Shown: one piece after another, positions 25,302-34,563 of the stretch
Layout of the letters: each line of letters begins with the position of its first letter
Numbering within the stretch: the first letter of the stretch is position 1
DNA from: Chloroflexota bacterium
GTDB lineage: Bacteria; Chloroflexota; Anaerolineae; Anaerolineales; Villigracilaceae
Length of the DNA: 64,000 nucleotides
Reading direction: 5' to 3'
Assembly: GCA_016195815.1 (NCBI GenBank)
Contig: JACPYX010000001.1
Location: forward strand, 1-64,000
Notes under the pieces: model-generated
Databases searched by the model: none
What the model saw: the letters and a program-made list of their open reading frames with translations, nothing else
What the model was told of the DNA's origin: nothing
Position numbers and translations under genes: made by a program

Positions 25302-26873
25302 ATGACGACTGTTCTGGAATTGCGCGGGATCACCAAGTCTTTCCCCGGTGTCTTAGCGAACGACGATGTCAATCTCACATTAGAGCAGGGAGAAATCCAT
25401 GCCCTGCTTGGAGAAAACGGCGCGGGCAAAACCACGCTGATGAACATCCTTTACGGTTTGTATAAACCGGATAAGGGCGAAATTCTTGTGCAGGGGAAAA
25501 AGGTTGACGTTCAAGACCCTAACGATGCAATTGCACATGGCATCGGCATGGTACACCAGCACTTCATGCTCATCCCGGTCATGACTGTGACTGAAAACGT
25601 CATGCTCGGCGTGGAGCCGACGCTCAACGGCATCTTTCTCGACAAAGACAAAGTTGCAAAGCACATCCGTGAAATCTCGGAACAATATGGGCTGGAAGTT
25701 GACCCCAATGCTTACATTAAAGATTTGCCGGTGGGTATTCAACAACGAGTCGAGATCATCAAAGTGTTATATCGTCAGGCCGATATTCTTATCCTGGATG
25801 AGCCAACCGCCGTGCTGACTCCGCAGGAAGTCGAAGGGCTTTTCAAGATCCTGCAAACCTTGATTGACAAAGGCAAGTCCATCATCTTCATTACGCATAA
25901 ACTCAAGGAAGTGATGGCTGTTGCAGACCGCATTACGGTTCTGCGCGTTGGGCGGACAGTGGGCACCGTTTCGCCGAAGGAAGTCACCCTTGAAAAACTT
26001 GCCAGCATGATGGTCGGACGCGAAGTCAATCTCGTTGTCCGCAAGAAACTCGCACAACCGAAAGGCCCTGCGCTGGAAGTAAAAGACCTGTACGTACGCG
26101 ATGAGCGCAAGAACATGGTGGTCAATGGCGTTTCATTTGACGTTCGCAAAGGTGAAGTCCTGGGCGTGGCGGGCGTGCAAGGCAATGGACAAACGGAACT
26201 GGTCTATGCGCTGACCGGGCTTCTGCCCGCAGAATCGGGGGAGTTGATCTTGCTGGGCCAACCCGTACGGCATACAACGCCCCGCGCGATCATTGAACGC
26301 GGCGTGGCGCACATTCCCGAAGATCGTCAAAAACACGGATTACAGTTGTCCTTTCCCCTTTACGATAATTTTATCCTTTGTAATTATTATCTACCGCCAT
26401 TTGCAAAGGGCATTTCCATGCAACAAAGCGTCATTGTCAGCAATGGCGAAAAACTAATAAAACAGTTTGACGTTCGTACGCCGAATGTTTCAATGAACGC
26501 GTCGACTCTTTCGGGCGGCAACCAGCAAAAGGTCATCATAGGACGCGAGTTCTCGCGCCCCATCGAATTATTAATCGCTTCGCAGCCCACGCGCGGGCTG
26601 GATGTCGGTTCCATTGAATACATCCACAACCGCATCATCGAAAAACGCGATGAAGGTACGGCAATCCTTCTGGTTTCATCTGAACTGGATGAAATTCTTG
26701 CGCTCTCTGACCGCATCGCCGTGATGTATCGCGGCCAGATCATGGACATTGTGGAAGCCAGCAAGGCCAGCAAAGAATATTTGGGATTGTTAATGGCCGG
26801 GATCAAGCCTGCTGAAGCGCAAAAGGTTACTCCCAAATCCGCGAAAACAACCGAAGCTGAGCGCGTCTTTTAG
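25302..26873 (+). CDS. ABC transporter ATP-binding protein with two ATPase domains (BMP/nucleoside importer)
   Basis: The 523-aa protein has two fused nucleotide-binding domains. The first has Walker A GENGAGKTT (about 37-45), LPVGIQQR in the signature position and Walker B ILILDEPTA. The second has the degenerate P-loop GVQGNGQTE, signature LSGGNQQK and LLIASQPTRGLDVGS. This is the layout of the RbsA/MglA/NupA-type sugar and nucleoside ATPases. It powers the permease pair encoded next (9 nt downstream). Confidence 0.95.
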   Translation: MTTVLELRGITKSFPGVLANDDVNLTLEQGEIHALLGENGAGKTTLMNILYGLYKPDKGEILVQGKKVDVQDPNDAIAHGIGMVHQHFMLIPVMTVTENVMLGVEPTLNGIFLDKDKVAKHIREISEQYGLEVDPNAYIKDLPVGIQQRVEIIKVLYRQADILILDEPTAVLTPQEVEGLFKILQTLIDKGKSIIFITHKLKEVMAVADRITVLRVGRTVGTVSPKEVTLEKLASMMVGREVNLVVRKKLAQPKGPALEVKDLYVRDERKNMVVNGVSFDVRKGEVLGVAGVQGNGQTELVYALTGLLPAESGELILLGQPVRHTTPRAIIERGVAHIPEDRQKHGLQLSFPLYDNFILCNYYLPPFAKGISMQQSVIVSNGEKLIKQFDVRTPNVSMNASTLSGGNQQKVIIGREFSRPIELLIASQPTRGLDVGSIEYIHNRIIEKRDEGTAILLVSSELDEILALSDRIAVMYRGQIMDIVEASKASKEYLGLLMAGIKPAEAQKVTPKSAKTTEAERVF

Positions 26874-26882
26874 GAGGCCATT

Positions 26883-28151
26883 GTGACAAACAAAGAAATC
26901 AATAAGGCTGCTGAAAAGGCAAAACCTGAGCAGGAAGAAAAACACGGCAAAACCGGCTTCGTTGATAATATGGTGGTGCCTGTGCTGGCCGTGGTAACCG
27001 GCTTGATCATTGGCGGAATCGTCATTGCCATTACCAACGATACGGCCGTGGCCGCCTGGGGAAATTTCTTTCAAAACCCTGGCGCGGCATTCAAAGCCTC
27101 CTGGGACGCAGTACTCACCGGTTACGGCGCGTTATTCAGCGGTTCGCTGGGCAAGCCCGCCGACATGATCGCCGGTATTCAGAATTATTTTGCAACCGGC
27201 GATTCAAAGCTCATACTAAAAGCCTTTTACCCGATCACGGAAAGCCTGGTCACAGCCACTCCCTATATTTTCGCGGGCCTGGCTGTGGCACTCGGATTCA
27301 AAGGCGGCCTGTTCAACATCGGCGCGGAAGGCCAGTTTTATATTGGCGCATTAGCCTCGGCTTACGTCGGTTACAGCATCGTTGGCCTGCCGTGGTTCGT
27401 TCATTTACCGCTTGCCATTCTGGCGGGAGCAGTGGCTGGTGGTATATGGGGCGCCATCCCCGGTTATCTAAAAGCCAAGACCGGCGCGCACGAAGTCGTC
27501 AACACGATCATGATGAACTGGATCGCCTTCCGCTTGAGCGATTGGCTATTGAGCGGTCCGATGAAATCCAGCGGCTTTCGGCCGGTGACCCCCAACATCG
27601 AAGCCACCGCAGAACTGCCACGCTTCTTCCCAGACCCTTTGCGATTCAATTGGGGCTTTCCGCTTGCGCTGGCTGTTGCCGCCCTGGTGTACTGGTTCCT
27701 CTTCAAGACTACGCTTGGGTTTGAAATCCGGGCCGTAGGCGCCAACCCGGACGCCGCCAAATATTCCGGCATAAGCGTCGTCCGCAACATCGTTCTGGTC
27801 ATGACTTTGAGCGGCGCGCTGGCCGGATTGGCTGGCGCGGCCCAGGTGCTTGGTACGGATCACTGGGTCGGGCAGGGATTTTCAGCCGGTTACGGCTTCG
27901 ATTCGATCGCGCTCGCCCTGCTGGGAAAGAGTAATCCGATTGGGGTTGTGCTAGCCGCACTCTTATTCGGCGTTTTGAGAAGCGGGGCGACCAGCATGCA
28001 ATCGTTGGCAGGCATTCCAATTCACATCATCTCGATCATCCAGGGTCTGGTGATCATTTTCGTGGCCGCCCCGGTCATCATCCGAGGCATTTATCGGATC
28101 CGTATCGGCAGCAGCGACGAAACCGTACTTACCCGCGGCTGGGGCAAGTAG
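26883..28151 (+). CDS. ABC transporter permease (BMP/nucleoside importer), subunit 1
   Basis: The 422-aa protein starts at GTG 26883. A hydrophilic N-terminus (about 1-28) precedes about 9-10 membrane helices of the BPD_transp_2 type. The family motifs FKGGLFNIGAEGQFYIGALASAY and LLGKSNPIGVVLAALLFGVL are present, with the coupling-loop region HEVVNTIMMNWIA. It pairs with the following permease as a heterodimer. Confidence 0.93.
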   Translation: MTNKEINKAAEKAKPEQEEKHGKTGFVDNMVVPVLAVVTGLIIGGIVIAITNDTAVAAWGNFFQNPGAAFKASWDAVLTGYGALFSGSLGKPADMIAGIQNYFATGDSKLILKAFYPITESLVTATPYIFAGLAVALGFKGGLFNIGAEGQFYIGALASAYVGYSIVGLPWFVHLPLAILAGAVAGGIWGAIPGYLKAKTGAHEVVNTIMMNWIAFRLSDWLLSGPMKSSGFRPVTPNIEATAELPRFFPDPLRFNWGFPLALAVAALVYWFLFKTTLGFEIRAVGANPDAAKYSGISVVRNIVLVMTLSGALAGLAGAAQVLGTDHWVGQGFSAGYGFDSIALALLGKSNPIGVVLAALLFGVLRSGATSMQSLAGIPIHIISIIQGLVIIFVAAPVIIRGIYRIRIGSSDETVLTRGWGK

Positions 28152-28170
28152 CCAGGAAGCCAAGGACAAC

Positions 28171-29439
28171 ATGACAACAGAAACTCTTCCGCAAAACAAG
28201 AAAGCTTCCAATCAACGCCAGATGATCACAGGCATCGTGCTGTTGGCTATCGGTTTATTGATGTTTGTGCTATTTGCACGCGGCACACAACCGGGCCAGG
28301 AAGCCAAATTTGGCATGAACTTGAGCAACAACGCCGAGACGATTCCGATCCCTGATCTGATTTTGCCCGTCCAGCCGTCTCTCTATGCTTTGATCGCTAT
28401 CACTATATTTCTGGGCGGTTGGCAATTAGCACGCGGGATACGTTCAACCGGTTTATTGATTGGCATCGTCGCTTTCAGTTTTGTCGCGGCTTTTCTAATT
28501 TGGGCCACGAAAGATCAATCGTTCAACCTGGTCGGCATGTTGAGCAGTTCGCTTGTCCGCGCTACGCCGATTGCGCTGGCGGCTTTGTGCGGTGTAATCA
28601 GCGAGCGCGCAGCAGTGGTCAACATTGGCATCGAAGGCACGATGCTTCTTGCTGCCGAGGCGGCGGTCGTATTTGCCACCGTCACTAATAACCTATGGGT
28701 CGGGCTGTTAACAGCCATTTTAACCGGCGGCTTGATCGCTGCCATCCACGCCATTCTGGTCATCCGTTTCAGAGTGGATCAAATCGTCAGCGGAGTTGCA
28801 ATTAATATCTTTGGAACTGGAACAACATCCTTCCTATCGTCCCGCTTCCTTGAAAAGAATATTGATGCACTTAACAACTCTGGCACATTTCAGATCATCC
28901 CCCTGCCTCTGCTTTCAAAAATCCCTATCATTGGGCCCATTTTCTTCCAGAACAATATCATTGTTTACTTGATGATTATCCTGGTTGTAATTATTCATAT
29001 TTTGCTGTTCTATACCCCTTGGGGGCTCCGTACTCGCGCCGTCGGCGAACATCCAAAAGCCGCCGACACATTGGGCATCAACGTTTATTTCATGCGCTAC
29101 GTAAACGTCATCATCGGCGGAATGATCGCCGGGCTGGGCGGCGCATACTTCACCATTGGTTCTGTCGGACGTTTCGACCAGGACATGACTGCTGGAAAAG
29201 GCTTCATTGGCCTGGCCGCTATGATCTTTGGAAAATGGAATCCAATCGGTGCATTTTCATCGTCCTTGATATTCGGTTTTGCCGACTCGCTTCAAGTCAA
29301 GATGCAAATCCTGGGTGTGAATATTCCATCCGAATTCCTGCAAATGGCGCCATATATCGTAACTATCATTGTATTGACCGGCATTGTTGGACGCGCCATT
29401 CCTCCCGCCGCAGACGGTACGCCTTACGAGAAGCAATAA
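28171..29439 (+). CDS. ABC transporter permease (BMP/nucleoside importer), subunit 2
   Basis: The 422-aa permease is of the same superfamily but not a close copy of subunit 1. Motifs are ERAAVVNIGIEGTMLLAAEAA, VDQIVSGVAINIFGTG, RAVGEHPKAADTLGI and MIFGKWNPIGAFSSSLIFGFADSL. It lies 19 nt after subunit 1 and is the last gene of the importer operon, followed by a terminator. Confidence 0.93.
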   Translation: MTTETLPQNKKASNQRQMITGIVLLAIGLLMFVLFARGTQPGQEAKFGMNLSNNAETIPIPDLILPVQPSLYALIAITIFLGGWQLARGIRSTGLLIGIVAFSFVAAFLIWATKDQSFNLVGMLSSSLVRATPIALAALCGVISERAAVVNIGIEGTMLLAAEAAVVFATVTNNLWVGLLTAILTGGLIAAIHAILVIRFRVDQIVSGVAINIFGTGTTSFLSSRFLEKNIDALNNSGTFQIIPLPLLSKIPIIGPIFFQNNIIVYLMIILVVIIHILLFYTPWGLRTRAVGEHPKAADTLGINVYFMRYVNVIIGGMIAGLGGAYFTIGSVGRFDQDMTAGKGFIGLAAMIFGKWNPIGAFSSSLIFGFADSLQVKMQILGVNIPSEFLQMAPYIVTIIVLTGIVGRAIPPAADGTPYEKQ

Positions 29440-29458
29440 TTCAATCGCATCACTTCTG

Positions 29459-29493
29459 GGCAGGGAGCCGGTTATGGCTCCCTGCCTTATTCT
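29459..29493 (+). terminator. Terminator of the importer operon
   Basis: An 11-bp perfect stem ggcagggagcc (29459-29469) pairs with 29476-29486 and is followed by TTATTCTTT. Confidence 0.8.
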
Positions 29494-29587
29494 TTATCTA
29501 AAAATTTCGCCACAGTAGGATAAAACGGGGGTATGCTTTTTCTAAATTCGCATTAAAATTAAATTAGTCAATTGACAGGAGGATCGC

Positions 29588-30682
29588 ATGCGTAAACTTT
29601 TCCCAATCTTTGCAGGCATCGCCCTTATGATTATGGGCGTTGTAGCCTGCAATCTGCCCTCAAGTAACCCAAGCCAACAAAACCCAAGCACGATCATGAC
29701 CGCCGCTGCGTTAACCGTGCAGGCACAAATTCCGCCGACGGTTGCGTTCGCATCGCCGGTGGCTACTTTTACGTCAATTCCTCCCCTGCCAACAGCTATA
29801 CCTCCTACTTTGCCGCCTCCGGCATCACCGACGCCCATTTGCGATAACGCGCAGTTCATTTCAGAAAATTACCCCGACAATACAAACGTCGCCCCTGGCG
29901 CAAACTTCACCAAGACCTGGACGTTCAAAAACATCGGCGTTTGTTCCTGGACACCATCTTATGCAATCGTGTTCTCCAACGGAGACTCGATGAGCGGCCC
30001 GGCTGTCCAGGCATTACCGGGTAATGTCAACCCAGGCCAGACAGTGGATATTTCTGTAGCTTTGACCGCGCCCTCTGCTAACGGCACTTATAAAGGCGTT
30101 TGGAAATTACGGAATGCCGCCGGAGTTGTCTTTGTCAATCAATTTTGGGCGCAGATCAAGGTTGCCGCAACCAGTTCCGGGTTCGATTTCCATACTCGCG
30201 CTGCATCTGCTTCATGGGTTGGGAGCGCCGGCGCAATTACATTTGGCGGGCCGGATACAGACCCCAACGGCTTTGCAATGTACCGCAACGGTCAAAGATT
30301 GGAAGATGGTTCCACGCCGGCAAAAGTCCTGGAAATGCATCCTCAATGGGTGGACAATGGAGTGATGACAGGCATCTATCAACCTTATACCATTACCGCC
30401 GGGGAACACTTCCTTGCAAAGATCGGTTTTCTGGCAAAAGCAGATGGAAGCTGCGGAGCTGGCGATGCAATCTTCCAGCTTAGCTATTCCGCGACCGGCA
30501 GCCCCCCGTGGACGGGATTAGGCTCGTGGACCAAGACCTGCAATGGCAGCCTGCAAAATATTGATGTCAATTTGAACAGCCTGGCAGGGCAAAATCTCCG
30601 TTTTGCCCTGGCGGTTCTAGCGAACGGTTCATCCGGACAAGACTGGGCAGTATGGGTAAGCCCAAGGATCGAAATCCCATAA
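29588..30682 (+). CDS. Lipoprotein with NBR1-type Ig-like domain (array member 1)
   Basis: The 364-aa protein has the lipobox VVAC (Cys about 21). The short segment TAAALTVQA is followed by a Thr/Pro linker to about 80. An Ig-like domain of the next-to-BRCA1 type (about 85-190) shows NFTKTWTFKNIGVCSWTPSY, VFSNGDSM, LPGNVNPGQTVDISV and GTYKGVWKLRNAAGVVF. A second beta-rich C-terminal domain (about 200-364) contains two Cys and a jelly-roll-like pattern. It is surface-anchored and probably binds a partner; no catalytic motif is visible. The next four genes share the signal peptide, the TAAA-x-T segment and the Ig domain. Confidence 0.8.
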   Translation: MRKLFPIFAGIALMIMGVVACNLPSSNPSQQNPSTIMTAAALTVQAQIPPTVAFASPVATFTSIPPLPTAIPPTLPPPASPTPICDNAQFISENYPDNTNVAPGANFTKTWTFKNIGVCSWTPSYAIVFSNGDSMSGPAVQALPGNVNPGQTVDISVALTAPSANGTYKGVWKLRNAAGVVFVNQFWAQIKVAATSSGFDFHTRAASASWVGSAGAITFGGPDTDPNGFAMYRNGQRLEDGSTPAKVLEMHPQWVDNGVMTGIYQPYTITAGEHFLAKIGFLAKADGSCGAGDAIFQLSYSATGSPPWTGLGSWTKTCNGSLQNIDVNLNSLAGQNLRFALAVLANGSSGQDWAVWVSPRIEIP

Positions 30683-30690
30683 AGCAATAA

Positions 30691-30728
30691 AGAGAGCGCC
30701 CGATTTCATGGTCGGGCGCTCTCTTTTT
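30691..30728 (+). terminator. Terminator after array member 1
   Basis: A 13-bp stem agagagcgcccga (30691-30703) pairs with 30712-30724 and is followed by TTTTT. A TATAAT box (30737-30742) lies just downstream, so the next gene probably has its own promoter. Confidence 0.93.
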
Positions 30729-30769
30729 AAACCGGGTATAATATTTTTCTGCATTTGAAAGGAATAAGA

Positions 30770-31726
30770 ATGACCAGTGATAAACCCATACCATTTCTAT
30801 TAATCCTACTCACCGTTCTCACATTGATATTGAGCGCCTGCGGATCATCCGCTTCGGGCCAGGCCGCTATTGCAACATCCGTGGCGATGACTGTGCAGGC
30901 GCAGAATACTCAGGAAGCGCAGTTTACTCCCACGCCGCTCCCATCCACAGATATTCCACCGCTTCTTTCCTCGCCGATAGCGGGTGCCACAAAAGCGCCT
31001 CCAACGGCGCCCCCGACCGGGTCCGGCAATGCGAAACCATGCCTGAGCGCGAATTTCGTCGTTGATGTTTCCTACCCGGATGGGACCATTGTCAACCCTG
31101 GCTCGACTTTTATGAAAACATGGCGCGTCTTAAACAGCGGCTCCTGTTATTGGGATTCAACCTATAAATTCGTCTACATTGACGGAGATATCATGGGCGG
31201 CGCCTACGTTTATAACTTCCCCGGAGCCGCCGGTCCAGGCGAGACAGTGGATATACCGATACAATTGTATGCCCCGCAAGAAGACGGAACATATACAGGC
31301 TATTGGAAAATCCAATCACCAGATAAAACGATATTCGGCGTCGGCCAGTATGATACGCCTTTATCCGTCAAGATCGTCGTTGGCAGCGGCACGCCAGCCA
31401 ATAACAAGACCGCCACAGTTTATAATGTTACCGCGGTGACCTACGAAGTGGGCCGCACCTGCACTTCAGCAAACACGTTTTACACTGTCACCGCTTACAT
31501 TACTTCCAATGGGCCGCTTACCGCAATATATGAATGGGCGCAAAGCGACGGCAACGACAAATCGAATAACAAGATCACATTCACCGAAGCCATGACCAAA
31601 TCCGTCAGCCGGGAATGGTCTGTTAACAGAAACGCGTCAACGAACCCGCGCTGGATGCAGATTATCACAACATCCCCCACCTACCAGGAATATGCAAAAA
31701 TTACCCTGCCTGGGCTGTGCTGGTAA
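30770..31726 (+). CDS. Lipoprotein with NBR1-type Ig-like domain (array member 2)
   Basis: ATG 30770 behind AAAGGA gives 318 aa. Lipobox LSAC, then TSVAMTVQAQ and a TP linker. The Ig-like domain (about 90-200) shows FMKTWRVLNSGSCYWDSTYKF, GDIMGGAYVYNFPGAAGPGE and GTYTGYWKIQSPDKTIFG. The C-terminal part (about 210-318) is a different beta-rich domain from member 1, with two Cys (GRTCTSAN and LPGLCW) that may pair. Function is not known. Confidence 0.78.
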   Translation: MTSDKPIPFLLILLTVLTLILSACGSSASGQAAIATSVAMTVQAQNTQEAQFTPTPLPSTDIPPLLSSPIAGATKAPPTAPPTGSGNAKPCLSANFVVDVSYPDGTIVNPGSTFMKTWRVLNSGSCYWDSTYKFVYIDGDIMGGAYVYNFPGAAGPGETVDIPIQLYAPQEDGTYTGYWKIQSPDKTIFGVGQYDTPLSVKIVVGSGTPANNKTATVYNVTAVTYEVGRTCTSANTFYTVTAYITSNGPLTAIYEWAQSDGNDKSNNKITFTEAMTKSVSREWSVNRNASTNPRWMQIITTSPTYQEYAKITLPGLCW

Positions 31727-31737
31727 GAATACTGAAA

Positions 31738-31764
31738 GAGCCTGTGAAATTCACAGGCTCTTTT
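31738..31764 (+). terminator. Terminator after array member 2
   Basis: gagcctgtg pairs with cacaggctc around a short AT loop and is followed by TTTT. A's precede the stem. Confidence 0.85.
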
Positions 31765-31833
31765 GATTCGGGAACTTTTCCAAACAACCCGGCGTCTGGA
31801 TAAATTGGGATACTTGATTCCCGGGAGGATGTA

Positions 31834-33078
31834 ATGAAACTCAAAAGCAGACTGCTTGTTGCGCCCATTATCCTGGCTATCGCCAGCCTGGCATGCAATG
31901 CGCCGTCCATTGTTAACAATACACCGCAGGCGGCTGAGACTCTCAACGCGTTTTATACAGCCGCTGCCCAAACCGTCCAGGCCGCAGCGTCACAGGCAAT
32001 GACGCCTGTGGCGCCAACGTCCACGAACGTGCCCATACTCCCCACCAACCTGCCTATTACACTTACGCCCAGCCGCACTCCGGCGCCAGTGGTAATATGC
32101 GATGCGGCGGCCTTCGTCAAAGACGTAACCATTTCAGATGGGACTGTCATCGGCCGGGGCGAAACGTTCACCAAAACATGGCGCATTCAAAACGTCGGCA
32201 TTTGCTCGTGGACGCCTTCTTATGCGTTGATTTTCGTCAGCGGAGATCAGATGAACGCGCCCATTGGAATCGCCATGCCGGGCAATGTTAATCCAGGACA
32301 GGCCATTGACCTGTCGGTCACAATGGACGCGCCGAACAAGGACGGCCATTATCGAGGGTTTTGGAAATTACGCAACGCTGCCGGCGTGCTTTTCGGCATC
32401 GGCCCACAGAGGCAGGACGCCTTTTGGGTGGATGTCAATGTTACCGGTCCCTTGTATGTCGCTTACGATTTCGCCGCCCGTTATTGCGACGCCAACTGGG
32501 ATAACAAGGGCACAGATCTGCCCTGTCCGGGCACAAGCGGCGATGAGAATGGCTTCGTACTCAGACTCGATAAACCCGTTATGGAAAATGGAAAAACCGA
32601 GAATGAGGCTGGCCTGCTCACAGTTCCGGAAGATGCGTACAACGGGTATATCCGCGGCAAATTCCCGGCGGTAAAAATCCGAGAGGGAGACCGCTTCCAG
32701 TCACTGATCAATTGCCAATATAAATCCTACTCGTGCAATGTTATTTTCAGAGTAGATTACCAGATTGGCAGTGACAGCATAAAAACACTCGGCCAATGGA
32801 ATGAAGCTTACGAGGGCCAGTATTACCCGGTGGATATTAACCTAAGCACGCTTTCCGGCCAGAACGTAAAACTCATTCTTGTGGTCATAACCAATGGGGC
32901 GTCCAAACAGGATAATGCGCTCTGGCTTGCGCCTCGCATCATACGGGCTGGGAATCCACCGCCCACGTTTACCCCGACCTTTACACCTACTTCCACGCCA
33001 ACATCGACGCCAACATTGACACCTACATTGACACCTACATTGACACCTACATTAACGCCTACATCTACGCCTACTTGA
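31834..33078 (+). CDS. Lipoprotein with NBR1-type Ig-like domain and TP-repeat tail, frameshifted at its end (array member 3)
   Basis: The 414-aa protein has the lipobox SLAC, then YTAAAQTVQAAA and a linker. The Ig-like domain (about 85-195) shows FTKTWRIQNVGICSWTPSYALIF, GDQMNAPIGIAMPGNVNPGQ and GFWKLRNAAGVLFG. A C-terminal domain (about 205-370) resembles that of member 1. The tail consists of TPTLTP repeats encoded by a 12-nt direct repeat. The stop at 33076-33078 arises where one repeat unit lacks an A. In the +2 frame the TP-rich reading continues for 16 more codons to a TAA at 33123-33125, so the tail has probably been shortened by a one-base loss or an assembly error. Confidence 0.8.
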   Translation: MKLKSRLLVAPIILAIASLACNAPSIVNNTPQAAETLNAFYTAAAQTVQAAASQAMTPVAPTSTNVPILPTNLPITLTPSRTPAPVVICDAAAFVKDVTISDGTVIGRGETFTKTWRIQNVGICSWTPSYALIFVSGDQMNAPIGIAMPGNVNPGQAIDLSVTMDAPNKDGHYRGFWKLRNAAGVLFGIGPQRQDAFWVDVNVTGPLYVAYDFAARYCDANWDNKGTDLPCPGTSGDENGFVLRLDKPVMENGKTENEAGLLTVPEDAYNGYIRGKFPAVKIREGDRFQSLINCQYKSYSCNVIFRVDYQIGSDSIKTLGQWNEAYEGQYYPVDINLSTLSGQNVKLILVVITNGASKQDNALWLAPRIIRAGNPPPTFTPTFTPTSTPTSTPTLTPTLTPTLTPTLTPTSTPT

Positions 33079-33196
33079 CACCAACCAACACTTCAACACC
33101 TACTTTTATGACACCCACGCCGTAAAACAAGGTGCGTTATAATGAATAAGAGCAAAATCTACATAATTCTGTTTTCAAGCAACGGAGGTTTCGAAC

Positions 33197-33874
33197 ATGC
33201 AAACTAAAAAACTCGTCTGGTTGGCAATGATTGCTTTTGCAACCATCGGCCTGGCAGGCTGTAATATTGGAAAAGCCCCTGAACCCACGCCAGATGTGAA
33301 CTCAATTTACACCGCCGCCGCTGGAACGATGATCGTCCAATTAAATTCCCAACTGACACAAACCGCACAGGCCGTTCCCCCGACGCCTATTCCAAGCCCC
33401 ACTACTACCTTGCCGGTCTTTACGTCTCTGCCGACCTTCCCGGTAGCGGGAACAACGCCGTTTGTATTCAATACCCCGGGCGGCCCAACCCTGCCCGCGA
33501 CACCATTCTCATCCGGAGGCGGTTCATCGGCTGTCGGCTGTAACAACTCGGCTTTCGTTTCCGAGACAGTTCCAGACGGAACAATTTTTACGACAGGAAA
33601 AAACTTTGCGAAAGTCTGGAGTCTTCAAAACAGCGGGACCTGCGCATGGGATATAGGCTATTCTTTCAGCTTCGTATCGGGCGACCGAATGGCCGGCAAT
33701 GACATCACAATCGCAGCCTCGAAGGATGTTACCGCCGCAGGAAAAGGACAGGCATTTAAAGTTAATTTGACTGCCCCCTCTACACCCGGTAATTACAAAG
33801 GCTTTTGGAGAATGAAAGATAACAAAGGCACTTTTTTCGGCGCACAAGTTTGGGTTGCCATTGTTGTCAAGTAA
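33197..33874 (+). CDS. Lipoprotein with NBR1-type Ig-like domain (array member 4)
   Basis: The 225-aa protein, a short form, has the lipobox LAGC (Cys about 21), then IYTAAAGTMIVQLNS and a TP linker to about 105. The Ig-like domain fills the rest (about 112-225): FAKVWSLQNSGTCAWDIGYSF, SGDRMAGNDITI and GNYKGFWRMKDNKGTFFG. There is no extra C-terminal domain. It starts behind GGAGG. It is probably surface-exposed with a binding role. Confidence 0.8.
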   Translation: MQTKKLVWLAMIAFATIGLAGCNIGKAPEPTPDVNSIYTAAAGTMIVQLNSQLTQTAQAVPPTPIPSPTTTLPVFTSLPTFPVAGTTPFVFNTPGGPTLPATPFSSGGGSSAVGCNNSAFVSETVPDGTIFTTGKNFAKVWSLQNSGTCAWDIGYSFSFVSGDRMAGNDITIAASKDVTAAGKGQAFKVNLTAPSTPGNYKGFWRMKDNKGTFFGAQVWVAIVVK

Positions 33875-33917
33875 CGAAAGAGACAAAAATATAATTTGAC
33901 TCGACCCAAGAGGCCCC

Positions 33918-34559
33918 ATGAAAATCAAACTGCTGATAATCACAATGCTTGGTGCGCTCGTCTTCACAGCCTGTGCGCCATCATCCCCTCCCGCCCCAAC
34001 CCCCGACACAGCGCTCATCTCGACAGCCGCCGCACAGACCGTGATAGCAAATTTCACCTCTACGGCCGCCGCATGGACGGCGACTCCATTGCCGCCTCCT
34101 ACTGAAACGCCGACATCTTTGGCTTTGAATACACCAACCCTGGAAATAACAACTGTTCCCACCCTTCCAGGCGGGACGCCGGGTGCAACGCAAATTTCAT
34201 TGTGTGACCGATATACCTGGGATAACGCAACCGTAGATGTTAATGTCCCGGACGGCACACAGATGACCCCCGGCCAGGATTTTGTCAAAACCTGGAAGAT
34301 CAAGAATGCTGGCACATGCACATGGGGCGCGGGGTATACGGTTATTTACGCAGGTTACGTGGATAAATTGTCGGGCGTGCCTCAACCTATCAACGGCGTG
34401 ATCGGCCCCGGCCAGGAAGTTGAAATTTCCGTCCAGTTCAAAGCGCCAAACAAAATCGGTGAATATGTAAGCGCCTGGACTCTGGCAAACCCCAATGGCA
34501 CACTCTTTTTTGGTAATGGCGCCAAGCCTCTCTACGTAAAGATCATAGTAAAACTGTAA
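33918..34559 (+). CDS. Lipoprotein with NBR1-type Ig-like domain (array member 5)
   Basis: The 213-aa short form, like member 4, has the lipobox FTAC, then LISTAAAQTVIANFTSTAAA and a linker. The Ig-like domain (about 95-213) shows FVKTWKIKNAGTCTWGAGYTV, the segment NGVIGPGQEVEISVQFKAP and YVSAWTLANPNGTLFFG. A TATAAT box (33890-33895) upstream may give it its own promoter. It ends 4 nt before queG. Confidence 0.8.
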   Translation: MKIKLLIITMLGALVFTACAPSSPPAPTPDTALISTAAAQTVIANFTSTAAAWTATPLPPPTETPTSLALNTPTLEITTVPTLPGGTPGATQISLCDRYTWDNATVDVNVPDGTQMTPGQDFVKTWKIKNAGTCTWGAGYTVIYAGYVDKLSGVPQPINGVIGPGQEVEISVQFKAPNKIGEYVSAWTLANPNGTLFFGNGAKPLYVKIIVKL

Positions 34560-34563
34560 TCGA

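Noticed and set aside
32966-33075. Regular short repeats that could suggest a CRISPR array
   Set aside because: The units are contiguous 12-mers encoding Thr/Pro repeats with no spacers. No cas gene is nearby.
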